Source of the DNA: an uncultured Elusimicrobia bacterium
GTDB taxonomy: Bacteria; Elusimicrobiota; Endomicrobiia; Endomicrobiales; Endomicrobiaceae
DNA: 6,736 nt
Assembly (NCBI GenBank): GCA_900321055.1
Contig: ONUQ01000033.1
Span: 1 to 6,736, forward strand
Direction: 5' to 3'
Shown: positions 1 through 6,524 of the stretch, piece by piece
Position numbering within the stretch: the stretch's first letter is position 1
How the letters are laid out: each line of letters opens with the position of its first letter
Notes under the pieces: generated by a model
Told to the model about the DNA's origin: nothing
Databases searched by the model: none
The model's input: the letters and a program-made list of their open reading frames with translations, nothing else
Position numbers and translations under genes: made by a program

Positions 1-72
1 AATTAGAAAAGAAAAGCTACAACTTTTAATTATAAATTATACTGACTGTTCCGATATTATAAGCCAAACTGC

Positions 73-348
73 TTAAATTTCTATCTTTTTCTTTTTACCG
101 ATAGCAACATTTCTATAATATAAGGCAATATCTATTAATACTAAACAAAAATTAAAAAGATAAAGATAAAATACTCCATCCATATTATAAAAATATTTAT
201 GCAATAAACCTGCAATGTATCCGACTTCTATTGTGTACATAAATAAAAGACTTTTGCCTGCTGTTTGTTTTGATTTATAACTTTTATAAATAGAAAATGG
301 CCATGCACTGGCAAAACATATTAACATTACAACTTCAAAAATACTCAT
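73..348 (-). CDS. SemiSWEET/PQ-loop-like small membrane protein
   Basis: A 91-residue, very hydrophobic protein with three likely membrane segments (about residues 3-20, 33-52 and 57-78) and a lysine-rich C-terminal tail (KKKK at 85-88). The first helix ends in WPFSIYKSYKSKQTAGKS (16-33). This matches the PQ-loop pattern of SemiSWEETs, where a proline in helix 1 is followed by basic residues and a T/S-x-G/K-S turn; here Pro17 is followed by Phe instead of Gln. The length and three-helix layout fit bacterial SemiSWEETs, which work as dimers and in characterised cases move sugars across the inner membrane. The substrate here is unknown. The gene stands alone, separated from the upstream tRNA by a terminator. 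An AGAGAG stretch about 7 nt before the ATG is only a weak ribosome site. The family assignment is from motif and topology, so transport function is inference. Confidence 0.75.
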   Translation of the reverse strand: MSIFEVVMLICFASAWPFSIYKSYKSKQTAGKSLLFMYTIEVGYIAGLLHKYFYNMDGVFYLYLFNFCLVLIDIALYYRNVAIGKKKKIEI

Positions 349-395
349 TTTTTTCTCTCTAAAAAAATTAATAAATTATTTATATTTAAACTCAA

Positions 396-423
396 TATAT
401 ACAACATTAAAAAAATTTAACAA
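396..423 (-). promoter_or_regulatory. Candidate promoter for the SemiSWEET-like gene
   Basis: On the minus strand, TTGTTA (418-423) and TATATA (396-401) are separated by 16 bp, a sigma-70-like arrangement. Transcription would begin near 389, giving a leader of about 40 nt before the ATG at 348. The surrounding DNA is extremely AT-rich, so chance matches are common. Support comes mainly from position: the unit upstream is closed by a terminator and this gene needs its own start. Confidence 0.35.
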
Positions 424-484
424 CTTTTTAAAATCAATAATTTGATATATTTTTTTATATATCCGCATAAAACTTTCAACATAA

Positions 485-516
485 AAAAAACTTGAACTAA
501 ATTATTCAAGTTTTTT
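485..516 (-). terminator. Intrinsic terminator after tRNA-Phe
   Basis: A perfect 12-bp inverted repeat (485-496 with 505-516) encloses an 8-nt loop. The core is CTTGAA/TTCAAG and the outer part is A/T, so on the minus strand the hairpin runs into a T tract of eight (483-490 is almost all A on the plus strand). It lies 12 nt beyond the tRNA 3' end, where a terminator for the tRNA or the ytxG/ytxH/tRNA unit is expected. The A and T tracts on both sides would also let it act on plus-strand transcripts. Confidence 0.8.
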
Positions 517-528
517 ATATTTACAATA

Positions 529-601
529 TGCTGAGGGGCAGAATCGAACTGCCGACACAAGGTTTTTCAGACCTTTGCTCTACCGACTGAGCTACCTCAG
601 C
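529..601 (-). tRNA. tRNA-Phe (anticodon GAA)
   Basis: The minus strand folds into a complete 73-nt cloverleaf. The 7-bp acceptor stem is GCTGAGG/CCTCAGC, the D arm is GCTC/GAGC around AGTCGGTA, the anticodon stem is AAGGT/ACCTT around the loop CTGAAAA, the short variable loop is GTGTC, and the T arm is GGCAG/CTGCC around TTCGATT. The discriminator is A73, as expected for tRNA-Phe. The anticodon GAA (566-568 on the plus strand) reads UUC/UUU. The 3' CCA is not encoded: TATTGTAA follows A73, so a CCA-adding enzyme must complete it. The 5' end lies 11 nt after the ytxH-like stop codon, so it may be processed from a shared transcript. Confidence 0.97.
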
Positions 602-612
602 ATATCACTACA

Positions 613-951
613 TTATTCCTTTTCAATTGTTTCTATTTGTTCTTCTTTAACTTCAACAGGAATTTCTTCCTGCTCCAACTTTGGTTCTTGTTTTCTAAAA
701 ACTTTAGAATATCTGTCTTTTCCCTTTTCTACAATTTCAGATACTCTTGTTTTTCCTTCTTCAACAAACCTTCTTCCATGTTCCTTCAATTCTGTTCCAA
801 ACTCACCGGCATCTTCAACAAAATCTTCCGTTATTCTTTTCAAATGGGCTCTTGTTTCTTTACCTGTTTTAGGAGCATATAACAAAGCAACTGCTGCACC
901 TACAACCGCTCCAAACAAAAAAGCAAAAAGACTAGTATCTCTGTTATCCAT
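613..951 (-). CDS. YtxH-domain protein (general-stress-like)
   Basis: A 112-residue protein with one N-terminal membrane segment (about 8-25). This carries the small-residue pattern GAVVGAAVALLYAPKTGKETR (14-34) typical of the YtxH family. A long charged, probably helical region follows (31-90), and then a very acidic tail rich in Glu (88-112). YtxH-family proteins are widespread small envelope proteins, described in Bacillus as general-stress proteins; their molecular role is not known. Start choice is firm: GGAGGG lies about 5 nt before the ATG and overlaps the stop codon of the YtxG/DUF948-like gene upstream. With only 9 nt between them, the two are surely co-transcribed. Adjacency of a DUF948-like and a YtxH gene recalls the Bacillus ytxGH pair and supports both calls. 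Confidence 0.85.
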   Translation of the reverse strand: MDNRDTSLFAFLFGAVVGAAVALLYAPKTGKETRAHLKRITEDFVEDAGEFGTELKEHGRRFVEEGKTRVSEIVEKGKDRYSKVFRKQEPKLEQEEIPVEVKEEQIETIEKE

Positions 952-960
952 AACACCCTC

Positions 961-1230
961 CTATTTTTTCTTTTTTAAAACAAAAGATGTTACTACCGGC
1001 AAAACCGCTGTTGCAACCTTCATCCAAGCTTTAGGAAATAACTCCGCAACTTCTAAAAACATACTGGAAACTCTGTGAACAGAATCCAACTCATAATTAG
1101 TTTTTTCTAAAGTTTCTTCCAACTTCTTTGCAGCCCGAGTAATTTGGCTCATAGCAATAACAAAATATACTACCGCTATTATTACTGCTACTGTTAATAA
1201 CACTACACAAACTAAAAGAATATCATCCAT
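961..1230 (-). CDS. DUF948/YtxG-like one-TM protein
   Basis: An 89-residue protein with an N-terminal membrane helix (about 4-27), then an amphipathic, charged stretch (31-55: ITRAAKKLEETLEKTNYELD) likely to form a coiled coil. A short hydrophobic region follows (about 73-84) and the protein ends in KKKK. This layout, with a TM anchor and a helix that begins right after the membrane, is that of DUF948 (YtxG-like) proteins, but this one is short and the similarity is by pattern and context only. It sits 9 nt upstream of a YtxH-domain gene, as ytxG does next to ytxH in Bacillus. The function is unknown; a role in envelope stress is inference. No clear Shine-Dalgarno precedes the ATG, which is notable because the next gene has a strong one. 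Confidence 0.6.
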   Translation of the reverse strand: MDDILLVCVVLLTVAVIIAVVYFVIAMSQITRAAKKLEETLEKTNYELDSVHRVSSMFLEVAELFPKAWMKVATAVLPVVTSFVLKKKK

Positions 1231-1240
1231 ATTGGGTTAT

Positions 1241-1267
1241 TGTATATTTTTTTCTTTTTTTTTGCAA
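1241..1267 (-). promoter_or_regulatory. Weak candidate promoter for the ytxG/ytxH-like pair
   Basis: On the minus strand, TTGCAA (1262-1267) is followed after only 15 bp by TATACA (1241-1246). A long A tract fills the spacer. Transcription would start near 1234, about 4 nt before the ATG, leaving almost no leader. The short spacing makes this uncertain. A promoter is needed somewhere in the 136-bp gap because the upstream operon probably ends at about 1336. Confidence 0.25.
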
Positions 1268-1335
1268 GCAGTAATAAAATCCGTAACACACTTGACCTTT
1301 TAACAGGTGTAGTTTACCAAATTTATATCAATAAA

Positions 1336-1358
1336 ACAATATATATAATATATGTTGT
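1336..1358 (-). terminator. Weak AU-rich hairpin after the export operon
   Basis: A 10-bp inverted repeat (1336-1345 with 1349-1358, one G-T pair) with a 3-nt loop begins 8 nt past the last stop codon of the permease genes. On the minus strand it is followed by TTTTATT. Position and the T run suit an intrinsic terminator, but the stem is nearly all A/T and would be unstable, so termination may be partial. Confidence 0.35.
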
Positions 1359-1366
1359 ATGTCGTA

Positions 1367-2527
1367 CTATTTGGATTTTGGTAATGTTATCAATTTAACT
1401 TTAAATACTATAAAATTTATCAGTATACAAACCGCAAATAAAATTGCTAGCTGTATAATAGGAACCGTTGCATAATATATTTCTATATTTTTCAGTGCAT
1501 ATAATCTAAAAATATTTATGAAATAAGTTGAGGGAAACAAATAAGCAATAAAATGCAAATGAACCGGCAACATATACAGTGGCCAAGCAAACCCGGATAT
1601 TAGTAAAACAGGAAGTGAATAAAAAGTTAAAGCACATAAAGAAATAACCGGAGTTTTAAATAAATGCGAAATTGTCATAGCAAAAAATACTATAACAAAA
1701 GAATATGCAAGAGAAATAATTATTAAATTTAATTTAGCCGTTTCAAAAATATCTCCAAACGGTAAAACAAAAAAAACAAAAATAAGTATCATAAAAAGTG
1801 CAACAAAAATATAAGGAATTCCTTTACCCAATATTATCGGTAATATTTTATTTCCGGATATGTTATATAAATCTTTCCAAGTGTTCTGTTGTGTTTCCAA
1901 ACTCATTGTATGGCATACGGCAACTATAAGAATTTGTTGAAATATCGCAAACAATATAAACGGGATAAAAAAGTTTGCATAAGTTTTTTTTGCATTGAAT
2001 ATCCATCTGAAATTTCCTCTAATGAGCTGTATAATTTGTTTTGCTGATTGTACGGAAATTCCGTTACTTATTAAAAATTTTGCTAAAATTTTTGCCGATA
2101 AAAATTGAGATGTCATAACAACCGTTTTTATGGCAGAACTTGAAACCATAAAATTACTGGCATTTGCTCCTATAAAAGCATAAGTGCTTTTTCCTCTTTT
2201 TAAATTTGTAGTAAAATTTTTAGGAATAAAATAAAATAAATCCGTTTGATTTTCAAAAATTGCATTATATGCGGCATAAGCAGAGGAATAAAAACTGACA
2301 ATATTTAGTTCGGGAGTAGCATCTATCATTCTGGTATATTGTCTTGAAACAAAAGAATTATCTTTATCTACAATATCTATTCTAATATCTTTAGGATTCT
2401 GTTTATGGTAAATATACACAAGCCCAAAAAAATAAATAAACGGGGCTATAAGACATACCATTACTAAATCTTTTGATAAAAAAATTCTTTTTATTTCTCT
2501 TAAAAATATTTCTTTAAATCCTTTCAT
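1367..2527 (-). CDS. ABC-2 type transport permease (second subunit)
   Basis: A 386-residue inner-membrane permease of the YhhJ/YbhR type. One N-terminal membrane helix (about 21-41) is followed by a large outside domain (about 42-183) that begins with the IVDKDNS motif (52-58), also found in family members. Five more membrane helices follow (about 186-206, 236-256, 264-287, 293-314 and 353-376). The conserved C-terminal signature SGFAWPLYMLP (311-321) and LFPSTYF (330-336) is present. It is a paralogue of the permease immediately upstream, and the two probably pair to form the membrane channel of one exporter. The start codon lies inside the 3' end of the upstream gene (14-bp overlap) and has no clear ribosome site, which suggests translational coupling. 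This is the last gene of the operon. The ATP-binding subunit it needs is not encoded nearby. The substrate cannot be read from the sequence; drugs, lipids or envelope material are all possible. Confidence 0.88.
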   Translation of the reverse strand: MKGFKEIFLREIKRIFLSKDLVMVCLIAPFIYFFGLVYIYHKQNPKDIRIDIVDKDNSFVSRQYTRMIDATPELNIVSFYSSAYAAYNAIFENQTDLFYFIPKNFTTNLKRGKSTYAFIGANASNFMVSSSAIKTVVMTSQFLSAKILAKFLISNGISVQSAKQIIQLIRGNFRWIFNAKKTYANFFIPFILFAIFQQILIVAVCHTMSLETQQNTWKDLYNISGNKILPIILGKGIPYIFVALFMILIFVFFVLPFGDIFETAKLNLIIISLAYSFVIVFFAMTISHLFKTPVISLCALTFYSLPVLLISGFAWPLYMLPVHLHFIAYLFPSTYFINIFRLYALKNIEIYYATVPIIQLAILFAVCILINFIVFKVKLITLPKSK

Positions 2528-3671
2528 TGTTTTCGTTCTTTTTTAAAATTTTATTTCTTATAAACAAAGATGTATATGTAAGTATAAAATAAAGTACTAT
2601 TAAAAATATCAAAATCTTAGAAAAAGGCAATATGTATTCCACTTTCATATTTTGCTGAAAAATCTTTCTAAAACCTTCAAGATATGCCGTAAGCGGAATA
2701 AAATGAGATATCGTTCTCATAAGTGTCGGCATTTGCTCTAACGGCCAAGTATATCCCGACAACAAAAAAGCAGGAGAACCGATAAGAAGACATCCTTTAA
2801 GAGAATCTACTCTGTTTCCGGAAACTGCCGACATAAGCATACCTAAAAGTATTGTTGCCAAAATAAACAGTACACTTAAAATTATTGCCCCGAAAGTATT
2901 CCCGTCAAAAGGAATTTGAAATATCGGGAAAAAAATTCTAAATAAAATTTCAAAATATATAACAGAAATTACCGTATAAACAAATAATTTTCCAAAAACC
3001 AAACAAAAAACAGCAGAAGTATTTCTGTTTTGTTCAAGATGTCTGCCTATTGATAATGCTCCAAATATTAAAAATAATTGCCCCAAAATAGAAATCCACA
3101 AACCCGGTGTTAAAAAATATCCGTAATTGTATGTCGGATTAAATAATTTTGATGTATCATTTATAATCGGAAGCATCATTGCTTTTGCATGGCTTGACTG
3201 AATACCTTTTTTTTTCATCATAACATTTTTTAACCCTGCATTAATTGTTCCTAAAATATTAGAGCCTTCTATTTCCGAAAGGTTTGCCGTAAGATAATTA
3301 GAGCCATCTATATAAAAATCTATATTAGCCGGCAACGATTTTTTTATATTTCTTTGAGTATTTTTGGGAATCACTATTCCCATAGAAATTTTATTTTCGG
3401 TAAGTAAATCCTTTAAATCATCAATACTTTTAGTTTCATAAAACACATCAAAAGCATAAGATGTATCAAAATATCTTGATATGGTTCTTGATAATTTTGT
3501 GTTATCGTTATCAACAACAGCAATGGGCATATTTCTAACATAACCATAAAAATATATACCACCCAAAAACAAACAATCTATGAATGGCCACAAACATACC
3601 AAAAATATATAATTTTTGTTCGTAAATATAAGTTTAAATTCTTCTATTATAATATCAAAAAGATATTTCAT
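2514..3671 (-). CDS. ABC-2 type transport permease (first subunit)
   Basis: A 385-residue inner-membrane permease with the same plan as its neighbour. Helix 1 is at about 22-44. A periplasmic domain (about 45-185) starts with VVDNDNT (52-58) and contains FYIDGSN (119-125). Five helices follow (about 190-208, 223-250, 259-283, 292-310 and 350-370). The family signature is clear: SGNRVDSLKG (284-293), SGYTWPLEQMP (305-315) and FIPLTAY (324-330). These motifs match YhhJ/YbhS/YbhR-type permeases, which act with an HlyD-type adaptor and an ATPase. The ATG overlaps the adaptor stop codon as ATGA, so expression is probably coupled to the adaptor. No Shine-Dalgarno is visible. The pairing with the second permease as a heterodimer is inference from adjacency and equal length. 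Confidence 0.9.
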   Translation of the reverse strand: MKYLFDIIIEEFKLIFTNKNYIFLVCLWPFIDCLFLGGIYFYGYVRNMPIAVVDNDNTKLSRTISRYFDTSYAFDVFYETKSIDDLKDLLTENKISMGIVIPKNTQRNIKKSLPANIDFYIDGSNYLTANLSEIEGSNILGTINAGLKNVMMKKKGIQSSHAKAMMLPIINDTSKLFNPTYNYGYFLTPGLWISILGQLFLIFGALSIGRHLEQNRNTSAVFCLVFGKLFVYTVISVIYFEILFRIFFPIFQIPFDGNTFGAIILSVLFILATILLGMLMSAVSGNRVDSLKGCLLIGSPAFLLSGYTWPLEQMPTLMRTISHFIPLTAYLEGFRKIFQQNMKVEYILPFSKILIFLIVLYFILTYTSLFIRNKILKKNENNERI

Positions 3672-4474
3672 TTTTGTTCTTTTTCAACAATTACCGCAGT
3701 CATACCCGGTCTTAAATTTTTTATTTTATTACTGCTTTTTGCTCTTATTTCAAAAGTCTTTAAATCATAATTATTTTGCTGATTTGTCGGCTTCCATGAA
3801 GCAAAACTTGCCATTGCAGAAATATAAGTTACTTTCATATCAAAAGTTTCTTTTATTGCAGGAATATAAACATTTATATGTTTATCTTTTTCAATATCAT
3901 TCAACAAATCTTCTCTGATATTAAACACTACCCATATATCATTTGTGTCAAGAATTGTTATTATAGGATACCCTGTAGCCACAAGTTCTCCGGGATGTGA
4001 AATAACTTGAGTTACTTCGCCATCTATCGGAGCAACTATTGTAAGTTCATTATAGTATGCCATGATTTCATTTTTTTTACCTTGTGTAGCATTTATTTTT
4101 TGTAAAGCTGCATTATATTTATATTTAACTTCATCAAACTGCTGTTTAGGAACAACTCCGTCTTCATAAAGATTTTTTATTCTGTTATAGGTTTTTTCGG
4201 CAAAAGCATATTGTTCTTCAGCTTCTTTTAAGGCAGCATTAACGGTTTTTAATTTTGCATCCAATTCTTTACCTTCAAGTCTGCCTAAAATATCACCTTT
4301 TTTCACAACTTGACCTTCCGTAATAAATATTTCCGCAATTCTTCCCGGAACTTTTACCCCGATATCTATTTCCGTAGCATCAACTTCACCGGAAATAGTT
4401 TCTTTATGTTTTGAACAGGAACATATACTAATTGTTACAAAAAATAATAAACACAATAAAATTTTATTTTTCAT
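3668..4474 (-). CDS. HlyD/YhiI-family periplasmic adaptor, probable lipoprotein
   Basis: A 268-residue membrane-fusion protein that would bridge the inner-membrane permeases and the outer-membrane channel. The N-terminus (1-19) is a lipoprotein signal with ICSC at 17-20, so Cys20 should be lipidated. The rest follows HlyD-family order: first lipoyl half with VKVPGRIAEIFITEGQVVKKGD (40-61), a helical hairpin (about 70-138), second lipoyl half with VAPIDGEVTQVI (147-158) and PGELV (161-165), a beta-barrel region, and LRPGMTAVIV (254-263) near the end. The hairpin is short, as in YhiI/YbhG-like adaptors. The start is supported by AGGAGA 11 nt upstream of the ATG. The ATG lies 11 bp inside the TolC-family gene, and the stop overlaps the first permease start by 4 bp. 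Many adaptors of this type carry an uncleaved TM anchor; here a lipid anchor is more likely. Confidence 0.92.
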   Translation of the reverse strand: MKNKILLCLLFFVTISICSCSKHKETISGEVDATEIDIGVKVPGRIAEIFITEGQVVKKGDILGRLEGKELDAKLKTVNAALKEAEEQYAFAEKTYNRIKNLYEDGVVPKQQFDEVKYKYNAALQKINATQGKKNEIMAYYNELTIVAPIDGEVTQVISHPGELVATGYPIITILDTNDIWVVFNIREDLLNDIEKDKHINVYIPAIKETFDMKVTYISAMASFASWKPTNQQNNYDLKTFEIRAKSSNKIKNLRPGMTAVIVEKEQK

Positions 4475-5897
4475 TTTTTTTAGTTTCTCCTATAATTTTA
4501 TTCATCAATATTTGTGAATTTGCACATACATCTATCAAGTGTGCATAAGCAACATTAAATTCAAATAATGCCTGTGATTGCTCCAATCTGACTTTTTCTA
4601 AAGCAAGTTCAGCATCTACGACTTCTATAGAAGTCGCAAGACCTTCCGTAAATGATTTTTTATATAAGTTAAGGTTCTCTTCCGTAAGTTTTTGCGAACT
4701 TTTTAAACTTTCATACTGTTCCAAAGCAGCTTTGGCTTCATGATGATATTTTTTTATGGCAGTAACTATCATTTTATTTGCATTTTTTATATATAAATCT
4801 ATAACTTCCAGCTGAGTATTATAAGCTTTAAATTCATTATAATCTTCTCCGCCTTTAAATAAATCTAATCTGGCACTTAATCCCGCTACCCATTCCGGTT
4901 CAAACAGTGTAAGATTATGTTTATATATTTCATATTTTCCAAAAGCAGCTACGGTTGGTAAAAAATTACCTTTTATTGATTTTTTCTTTTGCGAAATCAA
5001 TTCTTTCTTATGTTCAAGATTTTTTAGTGATATGTTATTTGAAATTGCAATATTTTCGTAATATTGTGAATTATTCATATTTTCTATTTTCTTAAAATCC
5101 GTAACCAAATTTGAATTTTTGGCATCAAGTCCTATTATATCCGATAAAACTACCAAAGCCAATTGTAAATCCCGTTCTGATTTCTGATATTCCCTTGTTG
5201 CCTGTGCAAGAGCAACTTCAGCTCTTAATTTATTTGCCTTGGATATCATTCCAACATTAAACAATTTCTGTGCATTGTCATTATATTGAATAATATCATT
5301 TAAATAGTCCTTTCTAATATTCCTTGCTTCTTGGGCAAGTTTTGCTCTAAAATAACTTTCTATTACCGAGGTAATTGTAGAATTCAATGTTTTTTCATAT
5401 TCTAATTGAGACATTGATACTTGAATTTCTTTTGCTTTGGTATTTGCAGAAATTTTTCCGCCGGTAAATAATGGCCAGGTAACTCCCGCAGAAAATTTAT
5501 AAAATAAACTGTCTTGAAATTTCATATCAAAATTAGGAAGTTTTGATTCCAGTTGAGCTTTGAAAAATGCAATTTCTTCAGTACTGCGAGTCCCTGCAGC
5601 TTTAAGGGTTGCCACACTTGTTTCAATTATCGCACTTCTGGCACTATTCAAACCTAACACTATAGGACTGTTAATCTTGTTTACGGAACCGTCAAGAAAG
5701 ATGTTAGGAAAATATTTTCCTTTGGCAGCTTTCAATTCGTATTCGGAAAATTCTTTTGTTTTTACGGAAGCATTAATCAATTCATTTTTAGCAATGGCAC
5801 TTTTCAATGCTTCTTCCAATGTTAATGAACCATCTGCAAATAAACTTGTAGTAACCAACAAAAATAAACCGCAAAATACAGATATACTTTTTTTCAT
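4464..5897 (-). CDS. TolC-family outer-membrane efflux channel
   Basis: A 477-residue protein of usual length for the outer-membrane efflux (OEP/TolC) family. A signal peptide covers 1-21, with probable cleavage after LFA before DG. The mature part starts with LTLEEALKSAIAKN (25-38), the standard entry helix. Two duplicated halves follow, each with a beta-strand segment ending in a conserved turn: WPLFTGGKIS (141-150) and LDLFKGGEDY (344-353). The paired helices carry KLFNVGMISKANKLRAEVAL (211-230) and SFTEGLATSIEVVDAELALE (415-434). An extended stretch (about 75-130) between the first strand and its partner is longer than in E. coli TolC. The protein would form a trimeric tunnel for the adaptor and permeases encoded next to it. 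A moderate ribosome site (AAGGTG) lies about 10 nt before the ATG. It is the first gene of the four-gene unit and has a 136-bp gap upstream. Confidence 0.93.
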   Translation of the reverse strand: MKKSISVFCGLFLLVTTSLFADGSLTLEEALKSAIAKNELINASVKTKEFSEYELKAAKGKYFPNIFLDGSVNKINSPIVLGLNSARSAIIETSVATLKAAGTRSTEEIAFFKAQLESKLPNFDMKFQDSLFYKFSAGVTWPLFTGGKISANTKAKEIQVSMSQLEYEKTLNSTITSVIESYFRAKLAQEARNIRKDYLNDIIQYNDNAQKLFNVGMISKANKLRAEVALAQATREYQKSERDLQLALVVLSDIIGLDAKNSNLVTDFKKIENMNNSQYYENIAISNNISLKNLEHKKELISQKKKSIKGNFLPTVAAFGKYEIYKHNLTLFEPEWVAGLSARLDLFKGGEDYNEFKAYNTQLEVIDLYIKNANKMIVTAIKKYHHEAKAALEQYESLKSSQKLTEENLNLYKKSFTEGLATSIEVVDAELALEKVRLEQSQALFEFNVAYAHLIDVCANSQILMNKIIGETKKNEK

Positions 5898-5962
5898 TTT
5901 TACTCAGCACCTTTTCATAATTTAATACAGTTTTAAATTCTATTATTTTTCATTTAATCATT

Positions 5963-6002
5963 ACCATAATCAACTAAAAAAATAATAACAAAAAATATTA
6001 TA
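5963..6002 (-). promoter_or_regulatory. Candidate promoter region for the export operon
   Basis: Two overlapping minus-strand options exist. One is an exact -10 hexamer TATAAT (5997-6002) with only a poor -35. The other is TTGTTA (5986-5991) followed after 17 bp by TATGGT (5963-5968). Either would start transcription 60-95 nt before the TolC-family ATG. The sequence is too AT-rich to choose between them. No strong terminator separates the operon from ispF, so read-through from ispF is also possible. Confidence 0.35.
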
Positions 6003-6033
6003 CTAAATATCTGAAATTCTTATAAAGAATAAT

Positions 6034-6504
6034 CTACTTTTCTATCAAAACTACTGCCATAGAGCATATTCCCTCTTCTCTACCGACAAATCCCATTCTT
6101 TCATTTGTAGTTGCTTTTATTGCTATTTGCTCTTTATTTATTCCAAGAATTGAAGACAGGACATCTTTCATCTGATCTATATAAGGATATATTTTAGGTT
6201 TTTCAGCAACAACGGTAATATCCGTATTAACTATTTTAAAATTTTTATTATTTAGAGTATCCGCTACTATTTTTAACAGTTCCGTACTGGCTATATCTTT
6301 ATATTTTGAATCCGTGTTCGGAAAGAAATGACCTATATCGTTTTCCCCGGCTGCTCCAAGTAATGCATCCATTAATGCATGAATTAAAACATCTGCATCG
6401 CTATGTCCGTCAAGGCCGTCAGTATCTGAAATTTTTACTCCGCCTAAAAAAAGTTTTCTTGATTTTTTAAATCTATGAACATCATATCCAAAACCTACAA
6501 ACAT
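6034..6504 (-). CDS. ispF: 2-C-methyl-D-erythritol 2,4-cyclodiphosphate synthase (IspF)
   Basis: A 156-residue cytoplasmic enzyme of full family length. It converts CDP-ME 2-phosphate to the 2,4-cyclodiphosphate with release of CMP in the MEP (non-mevalonate) isoprenoid pathway. The motif GFGYDVHRF (4-12) gives the metal ligands Asp8 and His10, and His42 in [15 protein letters not shown] (36-50) is the third. DGHSDAD (32-38) and DIGHFFP (56-62) are also conserved. The C-terminal motif [16 protein letters not shown] (131-146) contains Thr132, Thr133 and Glu135, matching the nucleotide-binding and metal residues of the E. coli enzyme. IspF works as a homotrimer with active sites at subunit interfaces. 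The start is fixed by AAGGAG 5 nt before the ATG. No ispD is next to it, so this is a stand-alone copy rather than an ispDF fusion or pair. All key residues are intact. Confidence 0.98.
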   Translation of the reverse strand: MFVGFGYDVHRFKKSRKLFLGGVKISDTDGLDGHSDADVLIHALMDALLGAAGENDIGHFFPNTDSKYKDIASTELLKIVADTLNNKNFKIVNTDITVVAEKPKIYPYIDQMKDVLSSILGINKEQIAIKATTNERMGFVGREEGICSMAVVLIEK

Positions 6505-6524
6505 TTTAACTCCTTAAAAAACTA

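Noticed and set aside
11..29. Possible hairpin and T-rich run downstream of the SemiSWEET-like gene
   Set aside because: The stem is about 5 bp (AAAAG/CTTTT) and would be very weak. Nothing else in positions 1-72 is interpretable.
637..882. Plus-strand open frame of 81 codons rich in Phe
   Set aside because: It lies entirely inside the ytxH-like gene on the other strand, and its Phe/Asn/Ser-rich composition reflects reversed Glu/Lys codons.
575..1078. Plus-strand open frame of 167 codons
   Set aside because: It runs antisense across the tRNA, the ytxH-like gene and part of the YtxG-like gene. Its Ser/Phe-rich product looks like an antisense artefact and resembles no family I know, and the minus-strand genes have domain or ribosome-site support.
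1287..1310. Imperfect inverted repeat ACACTTG...CAGGTGT upstream of the YtxG-like gene
   Set aside because: The arms are 7 bp with one mismatch and there is no known operator match or second copy, so I cannot distinguish it from chance.
3616..3918. Plus-strand open frame of 100 codons
   Set aside because: Antisense to the adaptor and first permease, both of which have strong family motifs. Its Leu/Tyr/Phe-rich product shows no recognisable domain.
5560..5925. Plus-strand open frame of 121 codons
   Set aside because: Antisense to the N-terminal half of the TolC-family gene, whose signal peptide and OEP motifs are clear.
6016..6030. Small hairpin (ATTCTT/AAGAAT) just after ispF
   Set aside because: Only 6 bp of mostly A/T pairs and no immediate T run on the minus strand, so it is not a convincing terminator.
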